NCBI RefSeq assembly: GCF_002211785.1
Contig: NZ_CP022132.1
Coordinates: forward strand, 930,001-994,000
Direction: 5' to 3'
Source: Francisella halioticida
GTDB taxonomy: Bacteria; Pseudomonadota; Gammaproteobacteria; Francisellales; Francisellaceae
DNA length: 64,000 nt
The notes below the pieces were generated by a model. It saw only the letters and a list, made by a program, of their open reading frames with translations. It did not search any database and was not told the origin of the DNA. Shown piece by piece: positions 50,066 to 60,848 of this stretch; the first letter of the stretch is position 1, and each line of letters starts with the position of its first letter. A program made the position numbers and the translations under genes.

Positions 50066-51017
50066 TTGTTAGCTCCTTTAACTTATTTATATACTTATCT
50101 GTATCTTTTTTATCAATTATTGCACCCTGATGTTGTATGATTTCAGCAGCAAAAATTTGGGCAAAATTAATACTTGCTTTTAAACTTATATCATTAGCAA
50201 AAGCTGCTAGAAAAGCTGCATTAAAACTATCTCCAGCTGCAGTTGTATCTACAGGAGTGACTATTTTTTTAGCTTTTATTAAGCTAATTTGATTTCGGTA
50301 TTGTAGTACAGTAGGGTTCGTACCATGTTTTATGACAACTATAGGAATATTAAAACTATTATATCTATTAAGAGTTTGTTGATAGTTAGAGGCATTAAAA
50401 AGAAGTTCTTCATCATCAAATGTTGTTAGAACTATAGTCACATATTTCAAGATTCTATTTAAATATACTCTTGTTTGCTCTTTAGATTGCCAACATTTTG
50501 GACGATAATTTAAATCAAAAATAATTTCTTTATCATTACCTGAGTTTCTAAAAGCTTTTAGCCAATTAGCAAATATTTCTAGTTGTTTATCATCCCACCT
50601 AGAAAGAGATATACCAGAAAAGTATAGGTATTTGTGCTCTTGATCATATTGGTTTAAATCTTTTGTTGCTAAATGATAAAAAAGATCTTTAATAGGAGCT
50701 TGCTCTCGCCAATAGTAAAAACTTCTTTCGCCTTGGTTATCTGTTTGGATAGCATATAAACCAGGAACTCTCTCCTTTATTTTTAAGATCTTTGATGTGT
50801 CAATATTCTCAGTATTCCAATGAGATATCATTTGATTGGAAAAATTATCATCTCCTAAAGCTGTAAGAAAAGAAACTTCGCCATCTAGCCTTGCATAATA
50901 TAATGCTGTATTTAAAACATCACCACCAAAGTTTAGCTTAGCTTGAGAGCCTAGCTGGATTTGACCGCTAATCTCAAGCATACACTCTCCAATAGCTAAA
51001 AGTTTATTTTGACTCAT
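50052..51017 (-). CDS. kdgK: 2-keto-3-deoxygluconate kinase
   Basis: Phosphorylates KDG to KDPG with ATP. 321 residues of the PfkB/ribokinase family. The N-terminal signature NFGGDVLNTALYYARL is at residues ~29-44. The C-terminal PfkB motif DTTAAGDSFNAAFLAAF contains the catalytic Asp of GDSF. The substrate assignment relies on position between uxuA and kdgA, whose reactions it bridges. It overlaps both neighbours by 14 bp. Confidence 0.93.
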   Translation of the reverse strand: MSQNKLLAIGECMLEISGQIQLGSQAKLNFGGDVLNTALYYARLDGEVSFLTALGDDNFSNQMISHWNTENIDTSKILKIKERVPGLYAIQTDNQGERSFYYWREQAPIKDLFYHLATKDLNQYDQEHKYLYFSGISLSRWDDKQLEIFANWLKAFRNSGNDKEIIFDLNYRPKCWQSKEQTRVYLNRILKYVTIVLTTFDDEELLFNASNYQQTLNRYNSFNIPIVVIKHGTNPTVLQYRNQISLIKAKKIVTPVDTTAAGDSFNAAFLAAFANDISLKASINFAQIFAAEIIQHQGAIIDKKDTDKYINKLKELTNANM

Positions 51018-52194
51018 TTTCTAGTTCTCTTTTAACAGCATATGCAACACCACGAACCTCAGCAAGACCCTTCATACGACCAATACATGAATATCCTGGA
51101 TTAGTTTTTTTATCTAAGTCTGAAAGCATTTGCTGTCCATGATCTGGGCGCATATATATTGGTTGTGAATCTTTTTCTATTTTTAGAATTTCTTTTATTA
51201 AAGCATACATGTCTGTATTTCCACATAGATGCTCAGCTTCATAAAAACTACGATTATCTGGATTAAGAGCAACATTTCTTAAATGTGTAAAGTATATACG
51301 TCTACCAATTTTTTTAGCCATAAGGGGGAGATTATTATCCCATCTTGAGCCTAATGAACCAGCACAGAATGTTATGCCATTAGCCATAGATGGTATATTT
51401 TTAAATAGCCAATCATAATCTTCAATAGTGCTAATAATTCTAGGTAAGCCAAATAGTTCAAATGGCGGATCATCAGGATGTATAGCTAATTTAGCTCTGA
51501 CTTCTTCAGCCACCGGTATTATTTTTTTAAGAAAATAGATTAGATTTTCACGCAATTTTGCTTGATTGATATTTTTATATTCATCAAGAGCTACCTGGAA
51601 TTGTTCTAATGAAAAGCTTTCCTCAGCACCCGGTAAGCCTGCAATCATATTGCTTGTAAGTTTTTCTACTTCAGCATCAGACATACCCTTAAAATATTCT
51701 TTTGCTTGAGAAATCACATTAGTCTTATAATCTTTTGCAGCATTTTGTCTTTTTAAAATATGAATATCAAAAGCTGCAAATGCAATCTCATCAAAAGATA
51801 AAGTTTTTGCACCTTTAGAAGTTTGTTTACCAAGATCTGTACGAGTCCAGTCTAATACAGGCATAAAATTATAAATAATTAATTTAATACCACATTTAGC
51901 TAAATTACGAATATTTTGGCAATATATATCAATATATTCATCACGTATAGATTTACCTTTTTTAATATCTTCATGTACAGGAATACTTTCTACAACTGAC
52001 CAAGTTAAGTTTGTTTTTCCAAGCTTAGCAGAGTTCTCAACTTCAGTTTGTCTTTTTTGAATCTCTTCTACAGTCCATACTTTACCATTAGGTATATGGT
52101 GTAGGGCTGTTACAATATCAGTAACTCCAGTTTGCATAATATCTTCAATACATACAGGGTCATTTGGACCAAACCAACGCCATGATTCTATCAT
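51004..52194 (-). CDS. uxuA: Mannonate dehydratase UxuA
   Basis: Dehydrates D-mannonate to 2-keto-3-deoxygluconate. 396 residues, the normal size. Family blocks: SWRWFGPNDPVCIEDIMQTGVTDIVTALHH at the N terminus, IHPDDPPFELFGLPRI with metal ligands, FCAGSLGSR, and YMRPDHGQQMLSD near the end. One base separates it from the uxuB stop, and it overlaps kdgK by 14 bp. Confidence 0.97.
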   Translation of the reverse strand: MIESWRWFGPNDPVCIEDIMQTGVTDIVTALHHIPNGKVWTVEEIQKRQTEVENSAKLGKTNLTWSVVESIPVHEDIKKGKSIRDEYIDIYCQNIRNLAKCGIKLIIYNFMPVLDWTRTDLGKQTSKGAKTLSFDEIAFAAFDIHILKRQNAAKDYKTNVISQAKEYFKGMSDAEVEKLTSNMIAGLPGAEESFSLEQFQVALDEYKNINQAKLRENLIYFLKKIIPVAEEVRAKLAIHPDDPPFELFGLPRIISTIEDYDWLFKNIPSMANGITFCAGSLGSRWDNNLPLMAKKIGRRIYFTHLRNVALNPDNRSFYEAEHLCGNTDMYALIKEILKIEKDSQPIYMRPDHGQQMLSDLDKKTNPGYSCIGRMKGLAEVRGVAYAVKRELENESK

Positions 52195-52195
52195 C

Positions 52196-53668
52196 TTATT
52201 CTCCTAGTTTAGTAAGAGTTTTTATAACACCATCTTTATTAATATCATTAATAAAAAATACTATTTTTTCTTCTAATTTTTTATTTATTGCAATTTTATC
52301 AGGAAATATACTTTTTAATGATAAAAAGCTATTAACTATATTTTTATATTCATTGTTATTTTGATATATTGCCCTGTAATCATTTTGTAGTGGATCATTA
52401 ATTTCTAAAGCTTTTCCATACTGATCCTTACCACTACAGAATAATATCCATCCAGCTAAGCCTAATGCCAAAATATCATAATTTTGATGATTTTCTGAAA
52501 GATACTCTAAAGATCCTAACCACCTTTGAGGAATCTTTTTAGAGCCATCCATAGCTATTTGTTCAGTTTTATGTTTTAGGTGAGGATTGGCAAATCTATG
52601 TAGAAGTTTATCAGCATAGGTTGAAGTTGAGACCTCTTGTGGTAAACCATCTACTATAGGTGCAGTAATTTCTAACATATATTTTCTAATAAAATTATAA
52701 AATTCAGGTTTAGATATAACTTCATCTACTGTCTTTAAGCCTGCGTAAGCTCCAATGTAAGCTATCAAACTATGGCTACCATTTAACATAGTTAATTTTA
52801 ATTTTTCAAAAGGCTCAATATCTTTAACAAATTCAACACCAGCTTTTTCTAGAGCAGGGCGGTTATTTGCAAAATCATCTTCAATTACCCATTGAGAAAA
52901 CTCTTCAGTTGCTACAGCAGAAATATCTTTTTGGCCAATAATATTCTCAATATTTTCTATTGTCTGTTGTGTAACAGCGGGAACGATTCTATCTACCATA
53001 GAGCTAGGAAAGCTTACATTCTTGGATATCCATGAGCTTAGTTCATTATCTAGCTTGTTTACAAATTCAAGAATAGCTTTTCTTAGAATCTTGCCATTAT
53101 TTGGCATATTGTCACAACTTAGTAGAGTAATAGCTTCAGAATTTTCTTGCCAGCGCTTATATAACCCTGCAACTGTGATTCCTATGGCAGTTTTTGGAGT
53201 TTTAATATTATCTAAATCATAGATTATATCAGGATTTTCAAAGTCTAACTTTTGAGTTGATAAATCAACATAATAACCTTTCTCTGTTATTGTGTAAGTG
53301 ATTATCTTTATATTCGGGTCTGAAATTTTAGCAATTAAGTTTTGAGACTGGCCATTACCAGCAAAATAAACATCTTTTAATGCTCCTATCACAGTATTTT
53401 TAGTTTCAGCCTCATCATTCGCTGATAGTGTATATAGGCAGTTATCTGCTCTTAGAGCATCTATTAATTTTTGATTAGTTCTAATAGTACCACTTACATA
53501 ACCCCAATTTAAAGCATCTTGGTTACCTGTATTAAGTAACTTATCAATATAAAATACTTGATGAGCTCTATGAAATGCTCCTATACCTATGTGTAACATA
53601 CCTTGTTTTAAATCGTCACGATTATAGCTTGGTAAACTACAATTTTGTAATTTTTGAAGATTAAGCAT
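52196..53668 (-). CDS. uxuB: Fructuronate reductase (mannitol-dehydrogenase family)
   Basis: Reduces D-fructuronate to D-mannonate with NADH. 490 residues of the polyol-specific long-chain dehydrogenase family. The start HIGIGAFHRAHQVFYIDKLL holds the nucleotide-binding glycine pattern. TYTITEKGYY and SSMVDRIVPAVT follow, then the catalytic stretch KLTMLNGSHSLIAYIGAYAG with Lys, Asn and His. It overlaps the GH31 remnant by 8 bp. Mannitol dehydrogenase is the alternative; the neighbours favour UxuB. Confidence 0.93.
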   Translation of the reverse strand: MLNLQKLQNCSLPSYNRDDLKQGMLHIGIGAFHRAHQVFYIDKLLNTGNQDALNWGYVSGTIRTNQKLIDALRADNCLYTLSANDEAETKNTVIGALKDVYFAGNGQSQNLIAKISDPNIKIITYTITEKGYYVDLSTQKLDFENPDIIYDLDNIKTPKTAIGITVAGLYKRWQENSEAITLLSCDNMPNNGKILRKAILEFVNKLDNELSSWISKNVSFPSSMVDRIVPAVTQQTIENIENIIGQKDISAVATEEFSQWVIEDDFANNRPALEKAGVEFVKDIEPFEKLKLTMLNGSHSLIAYIGAYAGLKTVDEVISKPEFYNFIRKYMLEITAPIVDGLPQEVSTSTYADKLLHRFANPHLKHKTEQIAMDGSKKIPQRWLGSLEYLSENHQNYDILALGLAGWILFCSGKDQYGKALEINDPLQNDYRAIYQNNNEYKNIVNSFLSLKSIFPDKIAINKKLEEKIVFFINDINKDGVIKTLTKLGE

Positions 53669-54422
53669 TATATTCTAAATCCTTGTTTATATTGATTATT
53701 TGAGGTTGAGTAATTTTGAAATTTTCATGACCCTCATACTGCCAACTAGCATACAGTTTAGCATTTTTATTTGTAAGTTGAATATGTAAAACACCACTTT
53801 TATTGTTTAAATATTCCATAGTTTCACCATCGTCTAAATATATTTGATGCTGTGTTACTTCATCTTTTAAAGAAGGATAAACCTTGTACACTAAATCTTG
53901 CTCAAAATCATTAAATTGGGCTTTTGATTTATTGATAACAATTACACTTCCCTCTCTAACAAAGATAGGAATGCTTTGTATATTAACATTTAAATTAATC
54001 GTTCTTCCACCTTCGTAAACTTCTCCGGTATAGTAGTCATACCAATTAGTGCTTTCTGGTAAATAGATTTCTCGAACTCTTTGATGTTTTTCTAAAATAT
54101 TTGCTATCAGTAAGTCACCAATCATAAAGTCAGGATTTTCTTGGAGGGTTTTAGTATCTGATTCAAAATCATAAAAAGTTGGCTTTATAATGGGCTTAGC
54201 ACTTTTATGAGCCTGATAGCATAGTTGATAAATATATGGAACTATCTCATTACGTAAATCAAAAGCCTTTTGTATAGTTTCTAAAGCTTCTGGATACATC
54301 CAGGGATGTATTTACTGATTTATCATCATTCCATGAATGAATTGTAAATCTAGGATAAAATATGCCGTGTTGAATCCAGTGAATTAATAGTTCAGGCTCT
54401 GGAGCAGGACCACTAAACCCTC
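53661..54422 (-). pseudogene. GH31 alpha-glycosidase, C-terminal fragment, truncated by IS-A copy 5 and frameshifted
   Basis: Next to the IS the frame reads GFSGPAPEPELLIHWIQHGI and FYPRFTIHSWNDDKSVNT, a typical GH31 barrel stretch. A one-base shift at about 54305-54315 leads into HPWMYPEALETIQKAFDLRNEIVPYIYQL and the C-terminal beta domains to 53661. Everything before GGFSG, including the catalytic nucleophile region, is absent, and the sequence beyond the IS does not resume it. Intact relatives release glucose or xylose from alpha-glycosides. It was the first gene of the glucuronate operon. Confidence 0.9.
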
Positions 54423-55734
54423 TATAATGTCCCCAGAAAAAGCTACTGATTTTAGAAAGATTTTTATTCCTAGATGTTAAAGTTAACTATATAAATTAGG
54501 AAATAGATAAATGAGTAAAAAAAGAGTAACGTATACAGCTGATTTTAAAGCTAAAGTAATTATAGAATTGCTAGAAGGCGATATGACAGTTAATGAGATA
54601 GCAAGTAAGTATGATTTACTTCCTAAAAACGTGCACAATTGGAAGCAGTAATTTTTATCTAATGCTTGCTTAGCATTTGATAAAAGCTCTGTTGTTAAGG
54701 AGTATAAGCAGGAAATAGATGAGCTTAGAAAAGATAAAGATGCAACAAGTAAAAAACTAGTCGAGGTAATAGTAGAGAGGGATTTTTTAATGGGAAAGCT
54801 AAAAAGCTTGGTATCATCAAATGATAGAGTAAACTCTGTAGATACTAAGCTAGAATTATCTTTAAATAATCAGCTTAAACTATTATCTGTATCTAAGAGT
54901 GTGTACTATTATACACCAATATCAAAATTTAGTAGTAATGATGATATTAAACTATTAAATGCAATAGATTTGATACATACTAAACATCCATATTATGGTA
55001 CGAGAAGGCTAGTAAAGTTGCTAAATAGATTAGGATTTCTAGCTGGAAGGAAGCTAATCAAAAGTGCTATGGAATTCATGGGTATTAAGGCATTGTATCC
55101 TAAAAAAAAGACAACTGTCATTAATAAGCAACACAAGAAATATCCATACTTACTTAATGTATTTAAAAATGAGACGAATCAGGTTGTTATAGATAAAGCT
55201 AATAAGGTATGGAGTGCTGATATCACGTATATTAGACTAGAATGTGGGTATGCATATTTAGCAGCCATAATAGATTGGCATAGCAAGAAAATACTAGCTT
55301 GGAAGATTTCTAATACTATGGATACACATCTAACAACTAGTGTGTTAAAAGAAGCGTTATTTAAATATGGTAAACCTGATATCTTTAACTCTGATCAAGG
55401 AACTCAATATACAGCAAAAGAGCATATTAAAATATTATCTGATAATAAAATAAATAAATCTATGGATGCTAAAGGAAGATCTATAGATAATATTGCAATT
55501 GAGAGATTTTGGAGAACACTGAAATATGAAAATGTTTATCCGGCATCATATATAACTATGAAAGAGGCTAAAGTAGGTATCAAAGAATATATTGATATTT
55601 ACAACAATGAAAGACTACATTCTAGTATTGGATATATGACTCCTGATGAAGTATATTCTGGTATTTTAGATGCTGCATAAAAGCAAGGAATAAAAATATT
55701 TTATAAAGTGGTATTGAATAACAGGGACAGTTTA
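54423..55734 (+). mobile_element. IS-A copy 5 (1312 bp), transposase with internal stop
   Basis: Termini as in the other copies. Flanks are CTC on the left and GAT on the right, so no target duplication is visible. The GH31 gene does not continue on the other side. A deletion or recombination event involving this IS removed the start of the operon. Confidence 0.93.
54511..55680 (+). pseudogene. IS-A copy 5 transposase with premature stop
   Basis: The 390-codon frame is otherwise complete, but CAA has become TAA at 54649-54651, right after NWKQ in the helix-turn-helix region. The remainder is open, with intact DDE residues. It could be expressed only from an internal start, such as the ATG at 54790, without the DNA-binding part. 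Confidence 0.92.
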
Positions 55735-56190
55735 GATTTAGATATGGGATTTTAAAAAAATCAGCTCTGTTGTAACTATTTAAAATTTATCGGAAAACTA
55801 TGTTATTTGTTTTATCTGGATGTATAAACATCAAATTAACTTTTCTTAAGTATTATTGGTAGTGTTAGCTATTTTCATGAGTTTAAAATCGAGGCTTATA
55901 ATTGACTGTTTTATTAAAATTTGATGGTGAGGGTTAATTTTAGATAATAGAGTTAATCTTTTTTTTATATACAATCTAACAAGAACTGTATTTTTAAAGA
56001 TTAAAAATATAGAAAATGAAAAAATATTTATTAGATGCTGTTTTTTAGGAATATCAATAACCTCTTTTGGATCTTTAGAACAATAACTAATTGATATAAA
56101 GATTTTAGTTATTAGTTTTAAATAAGTATCGTGATTAGGTTTAAAGACAGCAAATGTTTTATTAGAATTATTCAATAAGGAAAGTAGTAG
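55735..56190. other. AT-rich region after IS-A copy 5 with one doubtful minus-strand frame
   Basis: A 109-codon minus-strand frame (56175 to 55846) starts MNNSNKTFAVFKPNHD and is rich in Ile, Lys and Leu. It has no recognisable domain and no ribosome site, and its start lies only 15 bp from the start of the divergent lipoprotein gene. It may be a decayed gene end or chance. Nothing else is evident. Confidence 0.3.
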
Positions 56191-56295
56191 ATGTTTAGAA
56201 AAATTTTGCCCTTAGTATTTGTAAGTATGATTGTTTTAAGCTCTTGTGCTCCAAGACATATTGAAGAAGCTGCTAGACATGATGTTAGGCGTTAA
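56191..56295 (+). CDS. Small 34-residue lipoprotein
   Basis: The short frame reads MFRKILPLVFVSMIVLSSCAP and then RHIEEAARHDVRR. It is a textbook lipoprotein signal: Arg-Lys start, hydrophobic core and lipobox VLSSC, with cleavage before Cys19. This would leave a 16-residue charged mature peptide anchored to a membrane. A good ribosome site (AAGGAAAG) lies about 10 bases before the ATG. The size and layout recall entericidin-like peptides, but the mature sequence shows no clear match. Function unknown. Confidence 0.65.
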   Translation: MFRKILPLVFVSMIVLSSCAPRHIEEAARHDVRR

Positions 56296-56539
56296 GCCCA
56301 TCGTATTTATCTATTTTATAAATCTTATATGAAAATTTTGAGATATTAAATCAACAGTCTTTTTAAGAGAAAATGCTTTAGTAGTAGATGCTAGAAAAAG
56401 AAGGATATCTAGCGGACTAATACAAAAGTATAGTAATTGTTTTATTTAAATCAACTTTTCTAGATTCTCATTAACAAATATAATGATATTTTTAGAATGT
56501 CAGAAAATAGTATGTGAGAGTAGATATTATTTATTAAGG
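56296..56539. other. Intergenic region between the small lipoprotein and katG
   Basis: 244 bp with no convincing gene. A 34-codon plus-strand frame without a start codon (ending KRRISSGLIQKYSNCFI) may be debris of a former gene. No clear terminator is seen for katG, which ends at 56540. Confidence 0.35.
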
Positions 56540-58750
56540 TTACTTTTGAACATTAAATCTGCCAAGCATCATAACTTTATGCCAAGCTTTAGCAAAATCA
56601 TTTACAAATTTTTGTTCATTGCCATTTTCAGCATAAACTTGAGCTACCGCTTTAAGCTCCGAGTTTGAGCCAAAGATTAAATCTACAGGAGAAGCAGTCC
56701 ATTTTTGCTTACCAGTTTTTCTATCTATGCCAATGTATTCTCCATTATTTTTATCAGATTTTTTCCACTCTGTAGACATATTTAACAAGTTTACAAAGAA
56801 GTTATTGTTAAGCTGGCCTGGAGTTGCTGTAAAGACACCTTCCTGAGAATCATCATAGTTTACATTTAAAGTACGCATACCACCAATTAAGACTGTTATC
56901 TCTGGGATATTTAGATCAAGCATACTTGCTTTTTCTACTAATGCTTGAGGTAGTTCATTAGTAGCTATACTGCCATTCGTATAGTTTATGAAACCATCAG
57001 CTTTAGTTTTTAGATGATTAAATGATGCTATATCAGTTTGTGCTTGTGTAGCATCTGTTCTACCAGGTACAAAAGGTATTTCCATAGTATAACCAGCTAG
57101 CTTAGCAGCTTGTTCAACTCCTACATTACCACCTAATACTATTAAATCAGCTAGAGAAATTTTAGTACCGTCTTTTTTACTATTATCAAAGTTAGCTTGG
57201 ATTTCTTTAAGTTTAATAATAACAATTTCAAGTTTAGCAGGTTCATTCATTTGCCAATCTTTTTCTGGATCTAAAGCAATTCTAGCACCGTTAGATCCAC
57301 CTCTATAATCAGTTTTGCGATATGTAGAAGCAGAGTCCCAAGCAGTTTTTATAAGTTGTTGATTAGTTAATCCAGAGTTTATAATATCTTGCTTAAGTTG
57401 AGCAATATCTTGAATTGACACTTGCTTGTAGTTAGCCTTAGGAATAGGATCTTGCCAGATAAAGTTTTGCTTAGGAATCCAAGGACCCATATATCGAGAT
57501 TTAGGACCCATATCTCTATGAGTTAATTTAAACCATGCTTTAGCAAACTCTTCTTTAAACTCTTCTGGATTTGTATAGAATTCTTGAGCGTATTTATTGA
57601 ACTTAGGATCTTCTTTTAATGCAAGATCAGTAGTAAACATTATAGGTTTATGTTTGACACCTGGTTTATGGGCGTCAGGAACCATATTTTCAGGTTTAGC
57701 ATTTGTTGCAACCCATTGATAAGCGCCAGCAGGAGATAACGTTTTTTCGTAATCTAAATTATATAGGTTATTTAAGAAATCATGGTTCCAGTATGTAGGT
57801 GTCGAAGTCCAAGAGCCTTCAAGACCACTACCCATAGCATCATCACCTTTTCCAGTGCCATAAATGTTATGCCAACCAAAACCTTGTTGTTCAATAGGAG
57901 CTTTTTCTGGGGCTGGACCCATAGCTTTTGAGACATCTTTAGCAGGAACTGCACCATGAGTTTTACCAAATGTATGTCCACCTGCAATTAAAGCAACAGT
58001 TTCTTTATCTGTCATACCCATACCACTAAATGCTTGACGAATTGCATTTCCAGCTTTCTTGACGTCTGGTTCACCATCAGGACCTTGTGGATTTACATAA
58101 ATTAACCCCATTTCTGTGGCAGAAAAAGGTTTAACTAGTTTGCCATCTTTGACATTACTAGATAATTCTTCTGGAGATAATCCCCAGTTAGTATTATCAC
58201 CTTGCCAGTCATCCTCTCTACCAAATGCAAAACCAATAGGTTTCATTCCCATAGATTCTAAAGAAACTGTACCAGCCAAAACAATCAAATCTGACCAAGA
58301 GACGGCATTTCCATACTTCTGCTTGATTGGCCAGAGTAGTTGTCTAGCCTTATCTAGATTTACATTATCTGGCCAGCTATTTAAAGGTGAGAATCTTTGT
58401 TGGCCACGATTAGCACCTCCCCGACCATCTGATATTCTATATGTGCCAGCATCGTGCCAAGATAATCTAATAAAAAAAGGTCCATAATTACCAAAGTCAG
58501 CAGGCCACCAATCTTGTGACTGGGTTAGAAGTTCTTGCATATCTTTCTTTAATTGCTCTGTATTAAGCTTTTTAAAAGATTCACGATAGCTATAATCTTT
58601 ACCCATTGGAGTATCTATAGTATTTAAGTTACGCAAAGGGGATAGATTTACACTCTGAGGAGATAGACTACCTTTATTTTCTGCAAAAGCACTATCACCA
58701 GATAATAACACACCTGACATTCCTACAGCAGTGACAATTTTTTTTATCAT
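56540..58750 (-). CDS. katG: Catalase-peroxidase KatG with signal peptide
   Basis: Heme enzyme that destroys hydrogen peroxide and peroxynitrite. About 736 residues in two peroxidase-like halves. The first half has the distal Arg-Trp-His in [13 protein letters not shown] (residues ~95-99) and the Tyr of the Met-Tyr-Trp adduct in [14 protein letters not shown]. The proximal His is in [15 protein letters not shown]. An N-terminal signal ([19 protein letters not shown]) predicts export, as in Francisella KatG. The ATG at 58750 has AAGGAA six bases upstream; the ATG at 58756 is too close to it. Divergent from the add remnant. Confidence 0.96.
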   Translation of the reverse strand: MIKKIVTAVGMSGVLLSGDSAFAENKGSLSPQSVNLSPLRNLNTIDTPMGKDYSYRESFKKLNTEQLKKDMQELLTQSQDWWPADFGNYGPFFIRLSWHDAGTYRISDGRGGANRGQQRFSPLNSWPDNVNLDKARQLLWPIKQKYGNAVSWSDLIVLAGTVSLESMGMKPIGFAFGREDDWQGDNTNWGLSPEELSSNVKDGKLVKPFSATEMGLIYVNPQGPDGEPDVKKAGNAIRQAFSGMGMTDKETVALIAGGHTFGKTHGAVPAKDVSKAMGPAPEKAPIEQQGFGWHNIYGTGKGDDAMGSGLEGSWTSTPTYWNHDFLNNLYNLDYEKTLSPAGAYQWVATNAKPENMVPDAHKPGVKHKPIMFTTDLALKEDPKFNKYAQEFYTNPEEFKEEFAKAWFKLTHRDMGPKSRYMGPWIPKQNFIWQDPIPKANYKQVSIQDIAQLKQDIINSGLTNQQLIKTAWDSASTYRKTDYRGGSNGARIALDPEKDWQMNEPAKLEIVIIKLKEIQANFDNSKKDGTKISLADLIVLGGNVGVEQAAKLAGYTMEIPFVPGRTDATQAQTDIASFNHLKTKADGFINYTNGSIATNELPQALVEKASMLDLNIPEITVLIGGMRTLNVNYDDSQEGVFTATPGQLNNNFFVNLLNMSTEWKKSDKNNGEYIGIDRKTGKQKWTASPVDLIFGSNSELKAVAQVYAENGNEQKFVNDFAKAWHKVMMLGRFNVQK

Positions 58751-59016
58751 GACCATTTCCTTTTTTATTTAGGTTATAAGCAATAAATTATCTAATAAAA
58801 TTTAGATGTGTTTCATGCTTGTTACATTAAGGCTAGTAAATATTTAAAATAAACTAAGTCTATAAATCGATTCTATTTAATCTAATAATTTGAGTCAAAT
58901 AGTAATTGGTTATATATATAATAAATATTTCTTATACATAATTTACTAAGTCTTTAAGAAAATGATTTTTGTATAATAATATTTAAGCCATTGGAATATT
59001 AAATTTAATATAAAGT

Positions 59017-59882
59017 ATGTTACATAATAATTTCTTAAAAATGCCTAAGGCAGAACTACATCTACATATAGAGGGTACACTAGAACCTCAGATGATGTTT
59101 GAACTAGCACAAAGGAATAAGGTAAATCTTAAGTATGGCTCTATAGATGAAATTAAAAAAGCATATTGCTTTAATAATCTTCAAGGTTTTTTGGATTTGT
59201 ATTATCAAGGTATGGCTGTATTAATAACGGAGCAAGATTTCTATGAGTTGACTTATGCTTATTTAGTAAGGGCAAACCAAGATAATGTAACACATGCTAT
59301 TAAACAGGCAAAAAAAGATTTTGCTATAAAAGCTAGTATAATAGTGTGCTTTTTATGTCATTTATCAGAAGATCATGCTTTACGCTCTTTTGAAGAAATA
59401 ATGGATTTTCGTGAAAATTTTATAGGTATAGGCTTGGATAGTAGTAAATTAGGAAATCCTCTATCTAAATTCAAAAGAGTCTTTGAGCAAGCGAAAAAAG
59501 AAGGCCTATATTTAGTTGCTCATGCTGGAGAGGAAGGGCCAGTAGAATATATTTGGGAAGCTATAGATATTTTAGGTATTGATAGAATAGATCATGGTAA
59601 TACTATTTTAAATGATAAGACATTAATACAAAGAATTATAAAAAACGATATAGCTTTAACAATGTGTCTATTATCAAATCGATGTTTAAAAGTTGCGAGT
59701 GATTTATCGACTCATCCAGCAGCTAAGCTTTTAGATAAAGGTGTTAAAGTAACCATTAATTCGGATGATCCAGCATATTTTGGAGGTTACATTAACGAAA
59801 ACTATAAACAGTTAGCTCAAGCTTTGAAGTTATCTGAGGCTCAGATTATTAAGCTTATAAATAATAGTTTAGAAGCTAAGTT
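59017..59882 (+). pseudogene. add: Adenosine/adenine deaminase-like gene with internal deletion, cut at its 3' end by IS-B
   Basis: The start MPKAELHLHIEGTLEPQMMF has the first metal motif HLHIEG. LVAHAGEEGP, DRIDHGNT and TINSDDPAYFGGY supply the other metal and catalytic residues, in the style of the adenine-deaminase subgroup. Between DNVTH and AIKQAKKDF about 25 residues of the family (the AEIFFDPQ block with a core strand) are missing in frame. After LEAKF the frame runs into IS-B and gains a foreign tail ending at 60018. The protein would probably be inactive; the frame itself is open. Confidence 0.82.
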
Positions 59883-59886
59883 TGAT

Positions 59887-60830
59887 CTACCCCGTCAATT
59901 TGTGACAGTTTACTACTTCATTTTCCATTATATATTCAAATTGATATGGAGTCATATAATTTATTGTAGAATGTCTCCTTTTTGTATTATAGTAAGCTTC
60001 AATATATTCAAATATTGATAGTTTAGCTTCTTCTCTAGTTTTATAGCTTTCATCATGTACTAACTCTACTTTTAAAGTTCCAAAGAAACTTTCACAAGCA
60101 GCATTATCGTAACAGCATCCTTTAGAGCTCATACTTGATAGTAGCCAGTATTCTTTAATAATGTCTTGATATTGTTTGCTACAGTACTGTGACCCTTTAT
60201 CAGAGTGTATAATCACACCACTAGGAAAATTTCTTCTAAATAATGCCATATTTAAAGCATTACAAACTAAATCCGCTTTCATCCTAGAATCCATTGCCCA
60301 ACCAATAACTGATCTTGAGAATAAATCTATAATCACACAAAGATACAGCCACCCCTCTTGTGTAGGTACATAAGTTATATCTGTAACCCACCTATGATTT
60401 ACAGATAAAGCAGTGAAGTTTTGTTCTAATAAATTATCATAAACATGTTTGTTGTGGTTAGAATCTGTAGTTTTCTTATGCTTACGAGCCGCTTTAGCAT
60501 GTAAACCAAGTAATTTCATACGTTTTTTAGTAACTTTCCAACCCATATCTTTAAGCTCTTTGTATATCCTAACACTTCCATATCTAGATTTATGTTCATT
60601 AAAATAGCATCATCTAGTTCAGCATTGCCTTTTACCTATAGGTTTATGAATCCATCTGTAATATGAAGATGTGCTCACATTCAAAGATTTACATAGTGTT
60701 GTTACTGGCATAACTTTATAATGCTCCTTAATAAAGGCGTACCTTACAGATTTTGCTTTGCAAAGTACGCTGCTGACTTTTTTGGTATTTCACGCTCTGT
60801 TTCTGCCTGTTTGAGTTTTTTCTTCAAATC
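59887..60830 (-). pseudogene. IS-B OrfB transposase, frameshifted in its 5' part
   Basis: Upstream pieces in different frames read RYAFIKEHYKVMPVTTLCKSLNVSTSSYYRWIHKP, then NEHKSRYGSVRIYKELKDMGWKV. From 60546 a clean frame carries WVTDITYVP, HSDKGSQY and AACESFFGTLK (DDE). At least two frameshifts lie between about 60640 and 60590. The catalytic core is otherwise intact, but a complete OrfB or OrfAB cannot be made. Confidence 0.85.
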
Positions 60831-60848
60831 AGTATTTTCAAAAGATAG

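Noticed and set aside
55735-55750. Right flank of IS-A copy 5 (TAGATATGGG) resembling the IS-B sequence beside copy 1
   Set aside because: The match is about 10 bp and does not extend into IS-B coding sequence; probably coincidence.
55846-56175. 109-codon minus-strand frame as a real gene
   Set aside because: No ribosome site, no recognisable domain, skewed AT-rich composition, and a start only 15 bp from the divergent lipoprotein start. Kept only as a note in the intergenic entry.
59883-60018. C-terminal tail of the add-like frame
   Set aside because: It is the reverse strand of IS-B and not part of the deaminase.
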